A DNA stretch of 64,000 bases from Bacteroidales bacterium (GCA_017380635.1 JAFODP010000003.1:20124-84123), one strand, 5' to 3'. Counted from the stretch's first letter, positions 1-9,499 are shown. A program made the numbers and translations. Notes: generated from the letters alone by a model not told the origin.

Positions 1-1233
1 TATCGAGTGAAACTCACCACGAAGATGTCTGACGAAAAGGCCGGAAAAATCATCATCACTCCCAATACGCCTTCATACGACAAGGACGCCATGGTGACGC
101 TCAGTGCCGAACGCAATTATGGTTATCGTTTTTTGCAATGGCAGGACGAGCAGGGCAATGTGCTGTCGACGGAAAATCCCTATCAACATAAGATGGAAAG
201 AGCCATTACCATCACGGCGGTGTTCAGAAAGTTGCCTTTGTATAAGCTGACGCTGAATCAGCAAGTGGAAGGAAGCTACGCCAAATATTTGCCCAAGCAG
301 ATCATCACGCCCGATGCTCAGCCTCAGACGGTTGGCGATGAAACGGGCTACGAAGAAGGTCATGTCCTGACTATCAGGGTGAAAGATCATTCTGTTTTTC
401 GTTTTCAGGGCTGGGAAGACGGCACGCAAGGCTTGGAACGCTGCATCACGATGGATGCCGACAAAAGCTTGCAAGCTACTTTCTCGCAAACCGATTTTTT
501 GGCAGCCTGGAACTTCGGTCAAAGACAATACGATTATTATCAGCCCGATATGAATCCCGCTAACGTAGTTGCCGAAATCAACCTGATCAACGAAAACGAC
601 GATTATCTTACTTGGGATAGATACGAAGGTGGTTATTACGACAATTATGCCATTGTGGATAATAGCGGACAGAAGGCTTTCTTCGATCTTGATATTTACG
701 TGGGGCCGCAGAAAAGCGTGTATCTCTGGTCGAAAATTAAAGTGACGGACAAAGGTTATTCGCGTTATAATCTGGAATATAGCATCGATGGAGGCGATAC
801 TTATGTCCCTTTTTCCAGTGTTGAGCTGCCAGCCTTGGATACTTGGACTACTTTGAGTGCTGAAGTTCCCGCGCTGGCCTTGGCCGAAGAATCGTTCAGA
901 ATCAGATGGATAGCCGATTACAGCGCCGCTACGCTCGGTCAGACACAAGGCTCTAGTACCACGGTTTTGAGCGATGTGTTTCTCCTGAAAGATGTGTTCA
1001 CTTCTATAAATCCGGCTTCGACCGCCTTGTCTGTTTGGATGAAAGATAATGTGCTGTATCTTTGCGGCGACGCGGTGCAACAACTTCAACTTTTTGATGT
1101 GAACGGTCGTCTTTTGCTTACGCGTCAGCACTGCGATAAGCTGGATATGAGCGCTTTTTCCGATGGTGTATACCTGCTGAAAGTGTGGAAGCAGCATCAA
1201 GTTTGCGAAATAATCAAATGTATTAAACAATAA
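1..1233 (+). CDS. Secreted repeat protein with T9SS-like C-terminal domain, 5' truncated
   Basis: The reading frame is open at the left edge of the window, so only the C-terminal part of about 410 residues is seen. It holds two repeats resembling divergent InlB B-repeats (roughly residues 10-75 and 80-160), each ending in a pattern like ITITAVF or SLQATF. A beta-rich region follows that looks like a carbohydrate-binding or jelly-roll module (about 165-330). The last 65 residues resemble a type A T9SS sorting domain (LFDVNGRLLL, then GVYLLKV, then a basic end). The domain that defines its activity lies outside the window. It is followed after 3 bases by the GH43-like gene, so the two are probably co-transcribed and may close another glycan locus. 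Secretion by T9SS is inferred from the C-terminus only. Confidence 0.8.
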   Translation, partial: YRVKLTTKMSDEKAGKIIITPNTPSYDKDAMVTLSAERNYGYRFLQWQDEQGNVLSTENPYQHKMERAITITAVFRKLPLYKLTLNQQVEGSYAKYLPKQIITPDAQPQTVGDETGYEEGHVLTIRVKDHSVFRFQGWEDGTQGLERCITMDADKSLQATFSQTDFLAAWNFGQRQYDYYQPDMNPANVVAEINLINENDDYLTWDRYEGGYYDNYAIVDNSGQKAFFDLDIYVGPQKSVYLWSKIKVTDKGYSRYNLEYSIDGGDTYVPFSSVELPALDTWTTLSAEVPALALAEESFRIRWIADYSAATLGQTQGSSTTVLSDVFLLKDVFTSINPASTALSVWMKDNVLYLCGDAVQQLQLFDVNGRLLLTRQHCDKLDMSAFSDGVYLLKVWKQHQVCEIIKCIKQ

Positions 1234-1236
1234 AGT

Positions 1237-2232
1237 ATGAAATTTATTAAATCTCTGACAACGACAGCATTGGCGCTTTTTATGCTGGCTTCTTGCTGTG
1301 AAAAGGAAGTCTATTTGTTTAGTGGACATCGTGAACCCGCTTTGGATGGTTTGCATTTCTTGTATAGTTACGACGCTTATCATTGGGATAGTTTGCCCGG
1401 CACTTGGCTTACGCCCGAAGTGGGAAATAAACATGCCGAATATTATAATGTGCTCAGCAACAGCATGGAAGAAGCTAAATATGCGCCTGCATCCATGATG
1501 CGCGATCCCAGTGTTTGCCAAGGTCCCGACGGTACGTTCCATCTGGTTTGGACCATTGCCTGGTCGGGCGAAAAAGGTTTTGGCTACGCTTCTTCTAAAG
1601 ACTTGATTCATTGGAGCGAACAACGCATTATTCCGGTAATGGCCGATTCTGCGGTGAACAATGTCTGGGCGCCCGAGATTTTCTACAACCAAGAAAAAGA
1701 CGAATTCCAGATTGCCTGGTCGTCAAGTATTTTGCCCCAGTATTATACTGATGCCGACCGCTTGGGTCAGAATAGTGCGCATCGTCAGTATTACACCACC
1801 ACCAAAGATTTCGTTACTTTTGCGCCCACCAAGCCTTTCTACGATCCGGGTTTCAACTCTATCGATGGTTTTGTGCTGAAGCGTGCCGACAAGGATTATG
1901 TGCTCGTTATCAAGGATAACCGCAAGCCTGGCTACAGCGATTTGTTCTGTGTGTTTGCCGAAAATCCCGAAGGTCCTTATAGTAATCCTTCGCAGAAATT
2001 TGCGCCGGTGTATTCCGAAGGAGCTTGCGCCGTGCAAGTGGGCGAAGATTGGTTGATTTATTTCGATGTGTATCGTGAATATCGTTTCGGCGCTGTCCGC
2101 ACCCGCGATTTCCAGACTTTCGAGCCCATCGACGATGAAATCTCTTTGCCTTCTGGCCACAAACATGGTACCATCATCAAGGTGAAAGAATCGGTGTTGA
2201 AAAAGATGCAAAAACACGCTGCTCAAAGATAA
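1237..2232 (+). CDS. GH43-like glycoside hydrolase, lipoprotein
   Basis: This 331-residue protein starts with a lipoprotein signal peptide ending in LASC, so it is probably anchored in a membrane. The rest fits a five-bladed propeller of the GH43/GH32/GH68 type: RDPSVCQGPDG near residue 88, NVWAPEIF near 142 and SIDGFVL near 208 lie where the family has its catalytic Asp, Glu and pKa-modulating Asp. Known GH43 members cleave arabinose, xylose or galactose linkages in plant polysaccharides; the substrate here cannot be told from sequence. It lies 3 bases after the truncated secreted protein and is followed by a terminator at 2263. A GH43-like protein without activity is an alternative. Confidence 0.8.
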   Translation: MKFIKSLTTTALALFMLASCCEKEVYLFSGHREPALDGLHFLYSYDAYHWDSLPGTWLTPEVGNKHAEYYNVLSNSMEEAKYAPASMMRDPSVCQGPDGTFHLVWTIAWSGEKGFGYASSKDLIHWSEQRIIPVMADSAVNNVWAPEIFYNQEKDEFQIAWSSSILPQYYTDADRLGQNSAHRQYYTTTKDFVTFAPTKPFYDPGFNSIDGFVLKRADKDYVLVIKDNRKPGYSDLFCVFAENPEGPYSNPSQKFAPVYSEGACAVQVGEDWLIYFDVYREYRFGAVRTRDFQTFEPIDDEISLPSGHKHGTIIKVKESVLKKMQKHAAQR

Positions 2233-2262
2233 TTCCACTATCTGCAGACGATAACGTTAAAG

Positions 2263-2311
2263 TTCCGGTATGGATCTCGATTTCTTCGATTTCTGTACCG
2301 GAATTTTTTTT
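2263..2311 (+). terminator. Rho-independent terminator after the GH43-like gene
   Basis: The arms TTCCGGTA (2263-2270) and TACCGGAA (2296-2303) are perfectly complementary across a 25-base loop, followed at once by eight T (2304-2311). It separates the left operon from the threonine operon. Confidence 0.85.
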
Positions 2312-2460
2312 GAGTATTCGTCAGATTTTCATTGCATTTACAGAAAATGAGATGCGCTTCGTGTTACAAATCAAACGGGCTTGTTTATAGTTCGCTTAGC
2401 TTTCGTTATTTTTTAGAAAATAAGATGAGGTTCGGCATAAAAAATTTCAGTAACTTTCAT

Positions 2461-2468
2461 TATTTTTG
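2461..2468 (+). promoter_or_regulatory. Candidate -7 box upstream of thrA
   Basis: TATTTTTG matches the Bacteroidota TAnnTTTG -7 element and lies 40 bases before the thrA ATG. No clear TTG -33 element is seen about 20 bases upstream, so the match is partial. The rest of 2312-2508 is AT-rich; it holds a short inverted repeat (2406-2423, TTATTTT/AAAATAA) but no recognisable threonine leader peptide or riboswitch. Confidence 0.5.
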
Positions 2469-2508
2469 CCGATTAAATCGTTTAGCGTAAAATTATCAAT
2501 ATATAAAA

Positions 2509-4941
2509 ATGAAAGTAATTAAATTCGGAGGAACATCCGTAGGTTCCGCAGAAGGCTTGTTGAATATCAAGCAAATTGTTTCAGCAGAAAAAGATCAAGT
2601 GTTAGTGGTTGTTTCCGCCATCAGCGGAATGACCGATTTATTGATACAAACCTCAAGAATGGCAGCGTCCGGCGATTTGGGCTATCAGGACAATGTGCAG
2701 CAGATGCGCGACAAACATGCTCGCTTGATAGCGCAGATTTTTTCCGAAGACGATCAGGCCGCTATGTTGCAGCAAACCAATGCTTTGTTGGACGAATTGA
2801 GCAATATTTTCCAAGGTGTATGTCTTATTCAGGATTTGTCGGCCAAGTCGGAAGCGGTGATTTTGAGCTATGGCGAACGCATCTCTTCTATTTTGGTGTC
2901 GAAGATGTTGAAAGCCAAGCATCTGGATGCACGCGAACTGATCAAGACCGATTTCAAGTACAACAAAAATGTGGTGAATTTCGACCAGACCGCCAAGGCA
3001 ATTTATGCGCAATGCAAATCTTTGCCCCAAGTGACGGTGATGGGCGGTTTTATTTCCAGCAGTGCCGAAACCGGCGAAACCACCAATCTGGGTCGTGGCG
3101 GATCGGATTATACGGCAGCCATTATGGCCGCGGAACTGAAAGCCACCGTTCTGGAAATCTGGACCGATGTGGATGGCTTCATGACCGCCGATCCCAAGGT
3201 AATCAACAACGCTTACGTTATCGAAAAACTCAGTTTCGTGGAAGCCATGGAGCTTTGCAACTTCGGTGCCAAAGTGCTTTATCCTCCCACGATTTTCCCT
3301 GTATATCACGACAATATCCCCATTCGTATCAAGAATACTTTCAATCCCGAAGCGCCCGGCACTTTCATTTCGCGCGAACATTATTCGGGCGAAGGCAAGG
3401 CTATCAAGGGTATTTCGTCCATCAGCGATTCCAGCCTGATTACCGTGCAAGGTATGGGTATGGTTGGCGTGATTGGCGTTAATTATCGTATCTTCAGGGC
3501 TTTGGCTCAATCGGGTATCAGCGTGTTTATGGTTTCGCAGGCCTCTTCGGAAAATACCACTTCTATCGGTGTTCGTCTGTCGGATGCGGAAGAAACGGTG
3601 AAGGTGCTTCGCGAAGAATTTGCGCACGAAATTGCTTGTGGTGAAATCAACGATATTTTTGCCGAAAACGATTTGGCTACGGTGGCTATCGTGGGCGAAG
3701 GCATGAAACGTACGCCCGGTATTGCCGGTAAGCTTTTCTCTACCTTGGGACGCAATGGTATCAACGTGGTGGCTTGCGCGCAAGGTGCTTCCGAAACCAA
3801 TATTTCTTTCGTGGTGAAACGCGAACAACTCAGCAAGACGCTGAATGTTATCCACGATTCTTTTTTCTTGAGTGAATATCAGGTTCTGAATATTTTTCTG
3901 ACTGGCATCGGCACGGTGGGAGGCAGCCTGTTGGACCAGATCAAGCAGCAGCAACCTAAATTGATGGCCGAAAACTCCTTGAAACTAAACGTGGTGGGTA
4001 TCGCCGATGTGAAGCATGCCCTTTTCAACCGCGATGGCATCGATTTGGAAAATTATCGCGAAATGTTGTTCACGCAGGGTATTCCCAATTCACCGGCCAT
4101 CTGGCGCGATGAAATCCTGAAAATGAACCTTTTCAATTCGGTTTTCGTGGATTGTACCGCCAGTCCGAAGATTGCAGAATTGTATCAGGATATGTTGGCC
4201 AACAATATTTCGGTGGTGGCTGCCAACAAGATTGCCGCTTCATCTTCTTACGATAATTATGCCGGATTGAAAGAATTGGCCCGCAAAAAAGGCGTTAAAT
4301 ATCTCTTCGAAACCAATGTGGGCGCCGGTTTGCCCATCATCAACACGATGAACAGCCTCATTTACAGTGGCGACCGTATTCTGAAAATGGAAGCCGTGCT
4401 GTCGGGAACGCTCAACTTTATCTTCAATACTATCAGCAAGGATATTCCTCTGAGTCAGACTATTAAGATGGCGCAGGAAGCTCGCTTCTCGGAACCCGAC
4501 CCACGTATCGACCTGAGCGGAAAAGACGTTATCCGTAAATTGGTGATTTTGGCGCGCGAAGCCGGTTACCGTGTAGAACAAGAAGATGTGGAAAAGAATC
4601 TTTTCGTGCCTGCCGAATTTTTTGAAGGCAGTCTGGAAGATTTCTGGCAGCGTATTCCCGAGTTGGATGCCGATTTCGAAGCCCGTCGTCAGGTGCTGGA
4701 AAAAGAACACAAGAAATGGCGTTTCGTGGCCAAGATGGATCGTGGCCAATGCTCGGTAGGTTTGCAGGAAGTAGATCAAATGCATCCTTGTTACGATTTG
4801 GAAGGTAGCAACAACATCATTCTTATTCAGACCGAACGCTATTTCAACGACCCGATGGTAATCAAAGGTTATGGCGCCGGTGCCAGTGTGACGGCTGCCG
4901 GTGTGTTCGGAGATATTATTTCTATTGCCAATATTCGCTAA
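2509..4941 (+). CDS. thrA: Bifunctional aspartokinase / homoserine dehydrogenase
   Basis: This 810-residue cytoplasmic enzyme carries out two steps from aspartate to threonine and methionine: phosphorylation of aspartate, and reduction of aspartate semialdehyde to homoserine. The aspartokinase domain opens with KFGGTSVGS (residues 5-13) and has GRGGSDYTA near 196. Paired ACT regulatory domains cover about 310-460. The homoserine dehydrogenase half begins with the nucleotide-binding FLTGIGTVGGS near 463, with VAANKIA near 570 and GAGLPIINTMN near 605. Its length matches E. coli ThrA. The next gene starts 6 bases later and thrC follows it, which defines a threonine operon. Feedback inhibition by threonine is expected from the ACT domains but not proven. 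Confidence 0.97.
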   Translation: MKVIKFGGTSVGSAEGLLNIKQIVSAEKDQVLVVVSAISGMTDLLIQTSRMAASGDLGYQDNVQQMRDKHARLIAQIFSEDDQAAMLQQTNALLDELSNIFQGVCLIQDLSAKSEAVILSYGERISSILVSKMLKAKHLDARELIKTDFKYNKNVVNFDQTAKAIYAQCKSLPQVTVMGGFISSSAETGETTNLGRGGSDYTAAIMAAELKATVLEIWTDVDGFMTADPKVINNAYVIEKLSFVEAMELCNFGAKVLYPPTIFPVYHDNIPIRIKNTFNPEAPGTFISREHYSGEGKAIKGISSISDSSLITVQGMGMVGVIGVNYRIFRALAQSGISVFMVSQASSENTTSIGVRLSDAEETVKVLREEFAHEIACGEINDIFAENDLATVAIVGEGMKRTPGIAGKLFSTLGRNGINVVACAQGASETNISFVVKREQLSKTLNVIHDSFFLSEYQVLNIFLTGIGTVGGSLLDQIKQQQPKLMAENSLKLNVVGIADVKHALFNRDGIDLENYREMLFTQGIPNSPAIWRDEILKMNLFNSVFVDCTASPKIAELYQDMLANNISVVAANKIAASSSYDNYAGLKELARKKGVKYLFETNVGAGLPIINTMNSLIYSGDRILKMEAVLSGTLNFIFNTISKDIPLSQTIKMAQEARFSEPDPRIDLSGKDVIRKLVILAREAGYRVEQEDVEKNLFVPAEFFEGSLEDFWQRIPELDADFEARRQVLEKEHKKWRFVAKMDRGQCSVGLQEVDQMHPCYDLEGSNNIILIQTERYFNDPMVIKGYGAGASVTAAGVFGDIISIANIR

Positions 4942-4947
4942 TCGCTC

Positions 4948-6183
4948 ATGAAATATCTGATAGTCTTGGGAGATGGCATGGCCGATGAGCCTATCGAAGC
5001 GCTTAACGGCTTGACGCCCATGCAGGCGGCTCATACGCCCGTGATGGATTTTCTGGCACGCGAGGGTAGATGTGGCGGTTTGGAAACGGTGCCCGAAGGT
5101 TTTACTCCTGGTAGCGAAATTGCCAATATGACTTTGCTCGGTTACGATGTGCGCAGCCAGTTCGAAGGTCGTGGCTCACTGGAAGCGGCCAGTATGAATG
5201 TGGAGATTCCCCAGGGATGGATGGCGGCGCGTTGCAATTTGATTTGTGTGGAGAATGGCTGCATCAAGAATCATTCGGCCGGACATATCAGCAACGAAGA
5301 AGCTGCTCAGCTTATCGATTATCTGAACCGCGAACTGGCTAACGAAAATGTGCGTTTTCACGCCGGCGTGTCGTACAGACATCTCTTGTTGATGAAGAAT
5401 GCCGACAAACGTCTTATCTGTACGCCGCCCCACGATGTACCCGGCAGCGCTTGCAGCGAGGTGATGGTACGCGCCATACAAGCCGAAGCACAATCCACCG
5501 CCGACGAAATAAACCGCCTGATACTTCGTTCGCAGGAATTATTGCCCTTGCATCCGGTGAACATTGCCCGCAAGGCAGCCGGCAAAGATATGGCCAACTC
5601 TATTTGGCCCTGGTCGCCGGGCTACCGCCCGGCGATGCCCACGCTCATGCAGCAGTATCCCATCGCTAGCGGCGCCGTCATTTCGGCCGTCGACTTAATT
5701 AAGGGCATCGGTGTGTATGCGGGCTTGGAAAGCATCGACGTGGAAGGCGCCACCGGTTTGTACAACACCAATTACGAAGGCAAGGCCCGGGCGGCCATTC
5801 AAGCCTTGAAAGAGAAAGATTTCGTTTTTCTGCACGTGGAAGCCGCCGACGAAGCCAGTCACGAGGGCGATGTCGATTTGAAAATCAAGACGATAGAAGA
5901 TCTCGATCATCGACTTATCGAGCCTATTTTCAAAGAAATTTCCACTTGGAAAGAAGCTGTCAGCATAGCAGTTTTGCCCGATCATCCCACCTTCTGTCGA
6001 CTGAAAACCCATGTGGCCCAGCCGGTTCCTTTCCTTATTTGGCGCAACGATGAGGCCCGCGAACAAATCAAAGCCTCGACGCCAGACAAGGTGCAGTCTT
6101 TCGACGAATTGGCCGTCATGACCGGTTCTTATGGCATTTTGCAAGGCAAGGCATTCATGCAGAAATTATTCCAAACCCAATAA
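4948..6183 (+). CDS. ApgM-family phosphotransferase, putative homoserine kinase analogue
   Basis: This 411-residue protein belongs to the cofactor-independent phosphoglycerate mutase family of the archaeal (ApgM) type, in the alkaline phosphatase superfamily. Visible metal and catalytic signatures are LGDGMAD (residues 7-13), GSEIANM with the likely catalytic Ser near 57, HVEAADEASHEGD near 290 and VLPDHPTF near 345. It sits between thrA (6 bases upstream) and thrC (14 bases downstream), exactly where thrB would be expected, and no GHMP-type homoserine kinase occurs in the window. Such genes in Bacteroidota threonine operons have been proposed to supply homoserine phosphate. Homoserine kinase activity is therefore the favoured reading; glycolytic mutase activity is the alternative. 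Confidence 0.85.
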   Translation: MKYLIVLGDGMADEPIEALNGLTPMQAAHTPVMDFLAREGRCGGLETVPEGFTPGSEIANMTLLGYDVRSQFEGRGSLEAASMNVEIPQGWMAARCNLICVENGCIKNHSAGHISNEEAAQLIDYLNRELANENVRFHAGVSYRHLLLMKNADKRLICTPPHDVPGSACSEVMVRAIQAEAQSTADEINRLILRSQELLPLHPVNIARKAAGKDMANSIWPWSPGYRPAMPTLMQQYPIASGAVISAVDLIKGIGVYAGLESIDVEGATGLYNTNYEGKARAAIQALKEKDFVFLHVEAADEASHEGDVDLKIKTIEDLDHRLIEPIFKEISTWKEAVSIAVLPDHPTFCRLKTHVAQPVPFLIWRNDEAREQIKASTPDKVQSFDELAVMTGSYGILQGKAFMQKLFQTQ

Positions 6184-6197
6184 AGAATTCAGTTAAG

Positions 6198-7505
6198 ATG
6201 AAATATTACAGCACCAATAAAAATGCGCCTTTGGCTTCTTTGCAAGAAGCTGTGGTAAAAGGACTTGCGCCCGATAGAGGTTTGTATATGCCCGAGCGTA
6301 TCCAGGCGCTTCCCCAAGCATTTTTCGACACGATAGAACAACGCAGTTTTCAGGAAATAGCTTTCGAAGTGGCCAAGGCATTCTTCGGAGAAGATATTGA
6401 AACAGAGACGCTTAAGCAAATTGTATATGAAACGTTGAGTTTCGATACGCCCATCGTGAAAGTGCGCGAAGATATCTACAGCCTGGAATTGTTTCATGGT
6501 CCCACTTTGGCTTTCAAGGATGTGGGCGCGCGTTTTATGGCACGTTTGTTGGCCTATTTTATCCGCAAGCAAGGTCAGAGCCAGGTGAACGTTTTGGTGG
6601 CTACCTCGGGCGATACCGGCAGCGCGGTGGCCAATGGCTTTCTCGGTGTAGACGGCATTCGCGTGTATGTGCTCTATCCCAAGGGTTTGGTGAGCGACAT
6701 TCAAGAAAAACAATTCACCACGTTGGGTCAGAATATTACCGCCCTCGAAGTGGATGGCACTTTCGACGATTGTCAGGCATTGGTGAAATCAGCCTTCATG
6801 GATCAAGAACTGAATGCCCGCATGAACCTGAGTTCGGCCAATTCCATCAACGTGGCGCGTTTTCTGCCGCAAGCTTTCTATTATTTTCACGCTTATGCCC
6901 AATGGAAACGCCTGGGTTTGAACCAAGATAAAGAATTGGTATTCTGTGTGCCTTCCGGCAATTTCGGCAACATCACCGCCGGTTTCTTTGCGCAGAGAAT
7001 GGGCTTGCCCGTCAAGCGATTTATTGCGGCCAACAACAGCAACGATGTCTTTTATCAGTATTTGCAAAGCGGTGAATATCAGGCACGTCCCTCGGTGGCA
7101 ACCATTGCTAATGCCATGGACGTGGGCGATCCCAGCAACTTTGCCCGTGTGCTCGATTTGTACCAGCATTCGCACGAAAGTATTTGCCGCAATATCAGCG
7201 CAGCCCGCTACAACGACCAGGAAATTGCCGCCACGCTCAAGGAAGTTTATCAAAACGAAGGCTATCTGCTCGATCCTCATGGTGCTTGCGGTTATCGTGC
7301 GTTGAGCGAACAATTGCAAGAAGGCGAGTGTGGTATTTTCCTCGAAACGGCTCATCCGGCCAAATTCAAGCAGACGGTGGAAAACATCATCAGCGACCAA
7401 GTGACCATTCCTGCCAAGCTGCAAGCCTTTATGCAAGGCGAAAAACAATCGCTTCCTATGTCGAAAGACTTCGAAGCTTTCAAATCGTTCTTGATGAAAC
7501 AATAA
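6198..7505 (+). CDS. thrC: Threonine synthase
   Basis: This 435-residue PLP enzyme converts O-phosphohomoserine to threonine, the last step of the pathway begun by thrA. The PLP lysine is K107 in HGPTLAFKDVGARF, followed by ATSGDTGSAVANGF near 135, the phosphate-binding region. Length and N-terminus (MKYYSTN, with GLYMPE at 28-33) fit the bacterial class I family. It lies 14 bases after the putative homoserine kinase and 16 bases before a DUF975 gene, so it is internal to the operon. Confidence 0.97.
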   Translation: MKYYSTNKNAPLASLQEAVVKGLAPDRGLYMPERIQALPQAFFDTIEQRSFQEIAFEVAKAFFGEDIETETLKQIVYETLSFDTPIVKVREDIYSLELFHGPTLAFKDVGARFMARLLAYFIRKQGQSQVNVLVATSGDTGSAVANGFLGVDGIRVYVLYPKGLVSDIQEKQFTTLGQNITALEVDGTFDDCQALVKSAFMDQELNARMNLSSANSINVARFLPQAFYYFHAYAQWKRLGLNQDKELVFCVPSGNFGNITAGFFAQRMGLPVKRFIAANNSNDVFYQYLQSGEYQARPSVATIANAMDVGDPSNFARVLDLYQHSHESICRNISAARYNDQEIAATLKEVYQNEGYLLDPHGACGYRALSEQLQEGECGIFLETAHPAKFKQTVENIISDQVTIPAKLQAFMQGEKQSLPMSKDFEAFKSFLMKQ

Positions 7506-7521
7506 TAGTAACATAAAGATT

Positions 7522-8145
7522 ATGAGAACAATCGGACAATTATTATCGGATTCGTGGGCCGGCCTCAAAGGCAATTGGAAAAGCCCTATGTTGGCTTCGC
7601 TCATTTATATCATCATCAGTGGAGGTTTCTCCTCGGGCTTGAGTGCGCTCAATATTTTTCCTCATGACGACTTCGACGGTGCTTTCTCTTTGTTATCATT
7701 CCTGATTACCATCCCTATGTCGGTGGCCATTGCACAAACTTTCCTGCTTTATGTGCGCGGCATGCGTCAGGATTGTATCGATAATATGTTTCAGAAGACC
7801 TTCCGCGAATATCCCCGCAGTTTGTCTTTGGGATTTATGGTAAGCCTTTACACGCTGCTGTGGTCGCTTTTGCTGCTTGTACCCGGCATCATCAAGGCCT
7901 TGTCTTATTCGATGACCAACTACATTGCCCTCGATCATCCCGATTGGTCGGTGGGCGAGTGTATCAACGAAAGTATGCGCATGATGCGCGGCCACAAAAT
8001 GCGTCTCTTTCTGATTAATCTGATTTTTGCCGGTTTGGGCATTTTGTCCATTTTTACCCTTGGTATCGCACTTTTATGGCTTTGCCCCTGGATGTACAGC
8101 ATTCAGGCCAATTTCTACGAAGACCTCAAAAAACAGCAAGCATGA
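7522..8145 (+). CDS. DUF975-like integral membrane protein
   Basis: The 207-residue protein has about four to five hydrophobic segments (roughly 25-45, 60-85, 110-135, 160-195) and the layout of DUF975 proteins, including an LVPGIIKALSYSM segment near 118 and the family-like start MRTIGQLLSDSWAGLKGNW. The function of the family is unknown. Its stop overlaps the ATG of the phosphatase gene (ATGA), which suggests translational coupling in the same operon as thrC. Confidence 0.85.
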   Translation: MRTIGQLLSDSWAGLKGNWKSPMLASLIYIIISGGFSSGLSALNIFPHDDFDGAFSLLSFLITIPMSVAIAQTFLLYVRGMRQDCIDNMFQKTFREYPRSLSLGFMVSLYTLLWSLLLLVPGIIKALSYSMTNYIALDHPDWSVGECINESMRMMRGHKMRLFLINLIFAGLGILSIFTLGIALLWLCPWMYSIQANFYEDLKKQQA

Positions 8146-8606
8146 AGCCGATAACCAAAATCCTTTTCATTTGTTACGGGAATATTTGTCGCAGTCCGAT
8201 GGCGGAGTTTGTGATGAAACATAAAGTGCGTCAAGCGGGCTTGGAAGATGCCTTCGAAATAGCTTCGGCCGCCACGAGCACCGAGGAAATAGGCAATCCG
8301 GTGTATCCGCCCGTGCGCGATTTGCTTAGCGCCCACGGCATCTCTTGCAAAGGCAAGACGGCGCGACAAATCACCAAGGCCGACTACGACTATTACGACT
8401 ATATCATCGCGATGGACAATATGAACCTCAATCATTTGCGCCGATTTGTGGGCGACGATCCGCAAGGGAAAGTGCATCTGCTGCGTTCGTTTTCGGCACA
8501 TCCCGGCGAAATTGCCGACCCATGGTTTACCCGCGATTTCCAGATAACCTGGGATCAGGTAGACGAATCTTGCGACGGATTATTGGCCCAACTCACGAAC
8601 TTATGA
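8142..8606 (+). CDS. Low-molecular-weight protein tyrosine phosphatase
   Basis: This 154-residue protein removes phosphate from phosphotyrosine or acts as a general acid phosphatase. The P-loop CYGNICRSPMAE (residues 11-22) contains the nucleophile C11 and R17 of the C-x5-R motif, and the general acid aspartate lies in ADPWFTRD near 128. The start at 8142 was chosen because it puts the P-loop at the usual distance from the N-terminus and makes an ATGA overlap with the DUF975 gene. Its own stop overlaps the lipid kinase start in the same way. In Bacteroidota such phosphatases can act on exopolysaccharide tyrosine kinases, but none is nearby. Confidence 0.94.
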   Translation: MKPITKILFICYGNICRSPMAEFVMKHKVRQAGLEDAFEIASAATSTEEIGNPVYPPVRDLLSAHGISCKGKTARQITKADYDYYDYIIAMDNMNLNHLRRFVGDDPQGKVHLLRSFSAHPGEIADPWFTRDFQITWDQVDESCDGLLAQLTNL

Positions 8607-9499
8607 AATATTGTTTCATACTCAATGCCCGAAAAGACAAGGAATTCATTCATCAGGCTTTGCAACGACAATTGGATGCACAGCCCGGCATGGATTATTT
8701 TCTCTTTCATACCGCTTGTCCGAAAGATGCCACCCGTTTTGTTCGCGAATATTGCCGTACACATCCCGCAGACGAAGTCTGTTTTGTGGCTTGCGGCGGC
8801 GACGGCACCATCAACGAAGTAGCCAATGGTTTGGTTGGTTTTGAGCATAAATACCTGGCGGTGATGGCCTACGGCAGCGGCAACGACTTTGTGAAATATT
8901 ATCGGGGTGCAAATTTCCGTTCGGTGGAAGCGCTGCTCAAAGGCACGATTCATCAGATAGATATTCTGAAGATAGGCGATAAATATTCCTTGAATGTCTG
9001 CAATTTCGGCTTCGAATCTTTGGTGTGCAGCCGCGCCAATCAACTATCGGCCAAGGGTGCATGGTGGCCATATCGTCGAGGCATAATTTGGGCGGTGCTG
9101 CACGGCATGCGTAGCCGCATCAGCGTGACGGCCGATGGCGAGAAACTGAACAAGCGCGCCGATATTCTGTTGGGAAGTCTGGCCAATTGCCGCTATGTAG
9201 GCGGAGAATATTGCTGCGCACCTCGTGCCCTGAACGACGATGGCCTGATAGAACTCTGTTTGGTGCATCCCATTTCCATCTTTCGCTTTATCAGTGTGTT
9301 GCCGCATTACGTTAAGGGAACGCATTTGGATGTGCCAAAGTTTAGAAAATTCTTGGAATACCGACAGGTAAAGCACGTAGAACTGCATGCGCCCAAAGGT
9401 ATGGAAATCTGTCTGGACGGCGAGTTATATCCCGGTACCCATTTCGAAATAGATATAATAGAAAAAGCAATCCACTTCATTAAACCTTCCGAGCTATGA
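8603..9499 (+). CDS. Diacylglycerol kinase-family lipid kinase
   Basis: This 298-residue protein has the DAGK catalytic domain: FVACGGDGTINEVANGL near 62 with the GGDGT nucleotide-binding signature, and VMAYGSGNDFVKYY near 87. The C-terminal half has the beta-sandwich pattern of YegS/DgkB enzymes. It probably phosphorylates a diacylglycerol or sphingoid lipid at the inner membrane. The start at 8603 overlaps the phosphatase stop (ATGA), and its own stop overlaps the ATG of the acyltransferase. A kinase next to a PlsC-like enzyme suggests phosphatidic acid or a related lipid as the shared theme. The exact substrate is unknown. Confidence 0.92.
   Translation: MKYCFILNARKDKEFIHQALQRQLDAQPGMDYFLFHTACPKDATRFVREYCRTHPADEVCFVACGGDGTINEVANGLVGFEHKYLAVMAYGSGNDFVKYYRGANFRSVEALLKGTIHQIDILKIGDKYSLNVCNFGFESLVCSRANQLSAKGAWWPYRRGIIWAVLHGMRSRISVTADGEKLNKRADILLGSLANCRYVGGEYCCAPRALNDDGLIELCLVHPISIFRFISVLPHYVKGTHLDVPKFRKFLEYRQVKHVELHAPKGMEICLDGELYPGTHFEIDIIEKAIHFIKPSEL

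Noticed and set aside
73..1692. Long minus-strand frames opposite the first two genes and opposite many others
   Set aside because: The plus-strand products have clear domains and signals. The antisense frames are rich in His, Arg and Ile, as expected from complements of biased codons, and have no domains.
2312..2508. Possible threonine attenuator or riboswitch before thrA
   Set aside because: No leader peptide rich in Thr or Ile codons and no recognisable riboswitch pattern were found.
5614..5635. Perfect 9-base palindrome with TACC loop in the ApgM-type gene, considered a third copy of the GC palindrome
   Set aside because: The loop and arms differ from the two matching copies, and the encoded SPGYRPAM looks like a conserved motif of the enzyme family, so protein constraint explains it.
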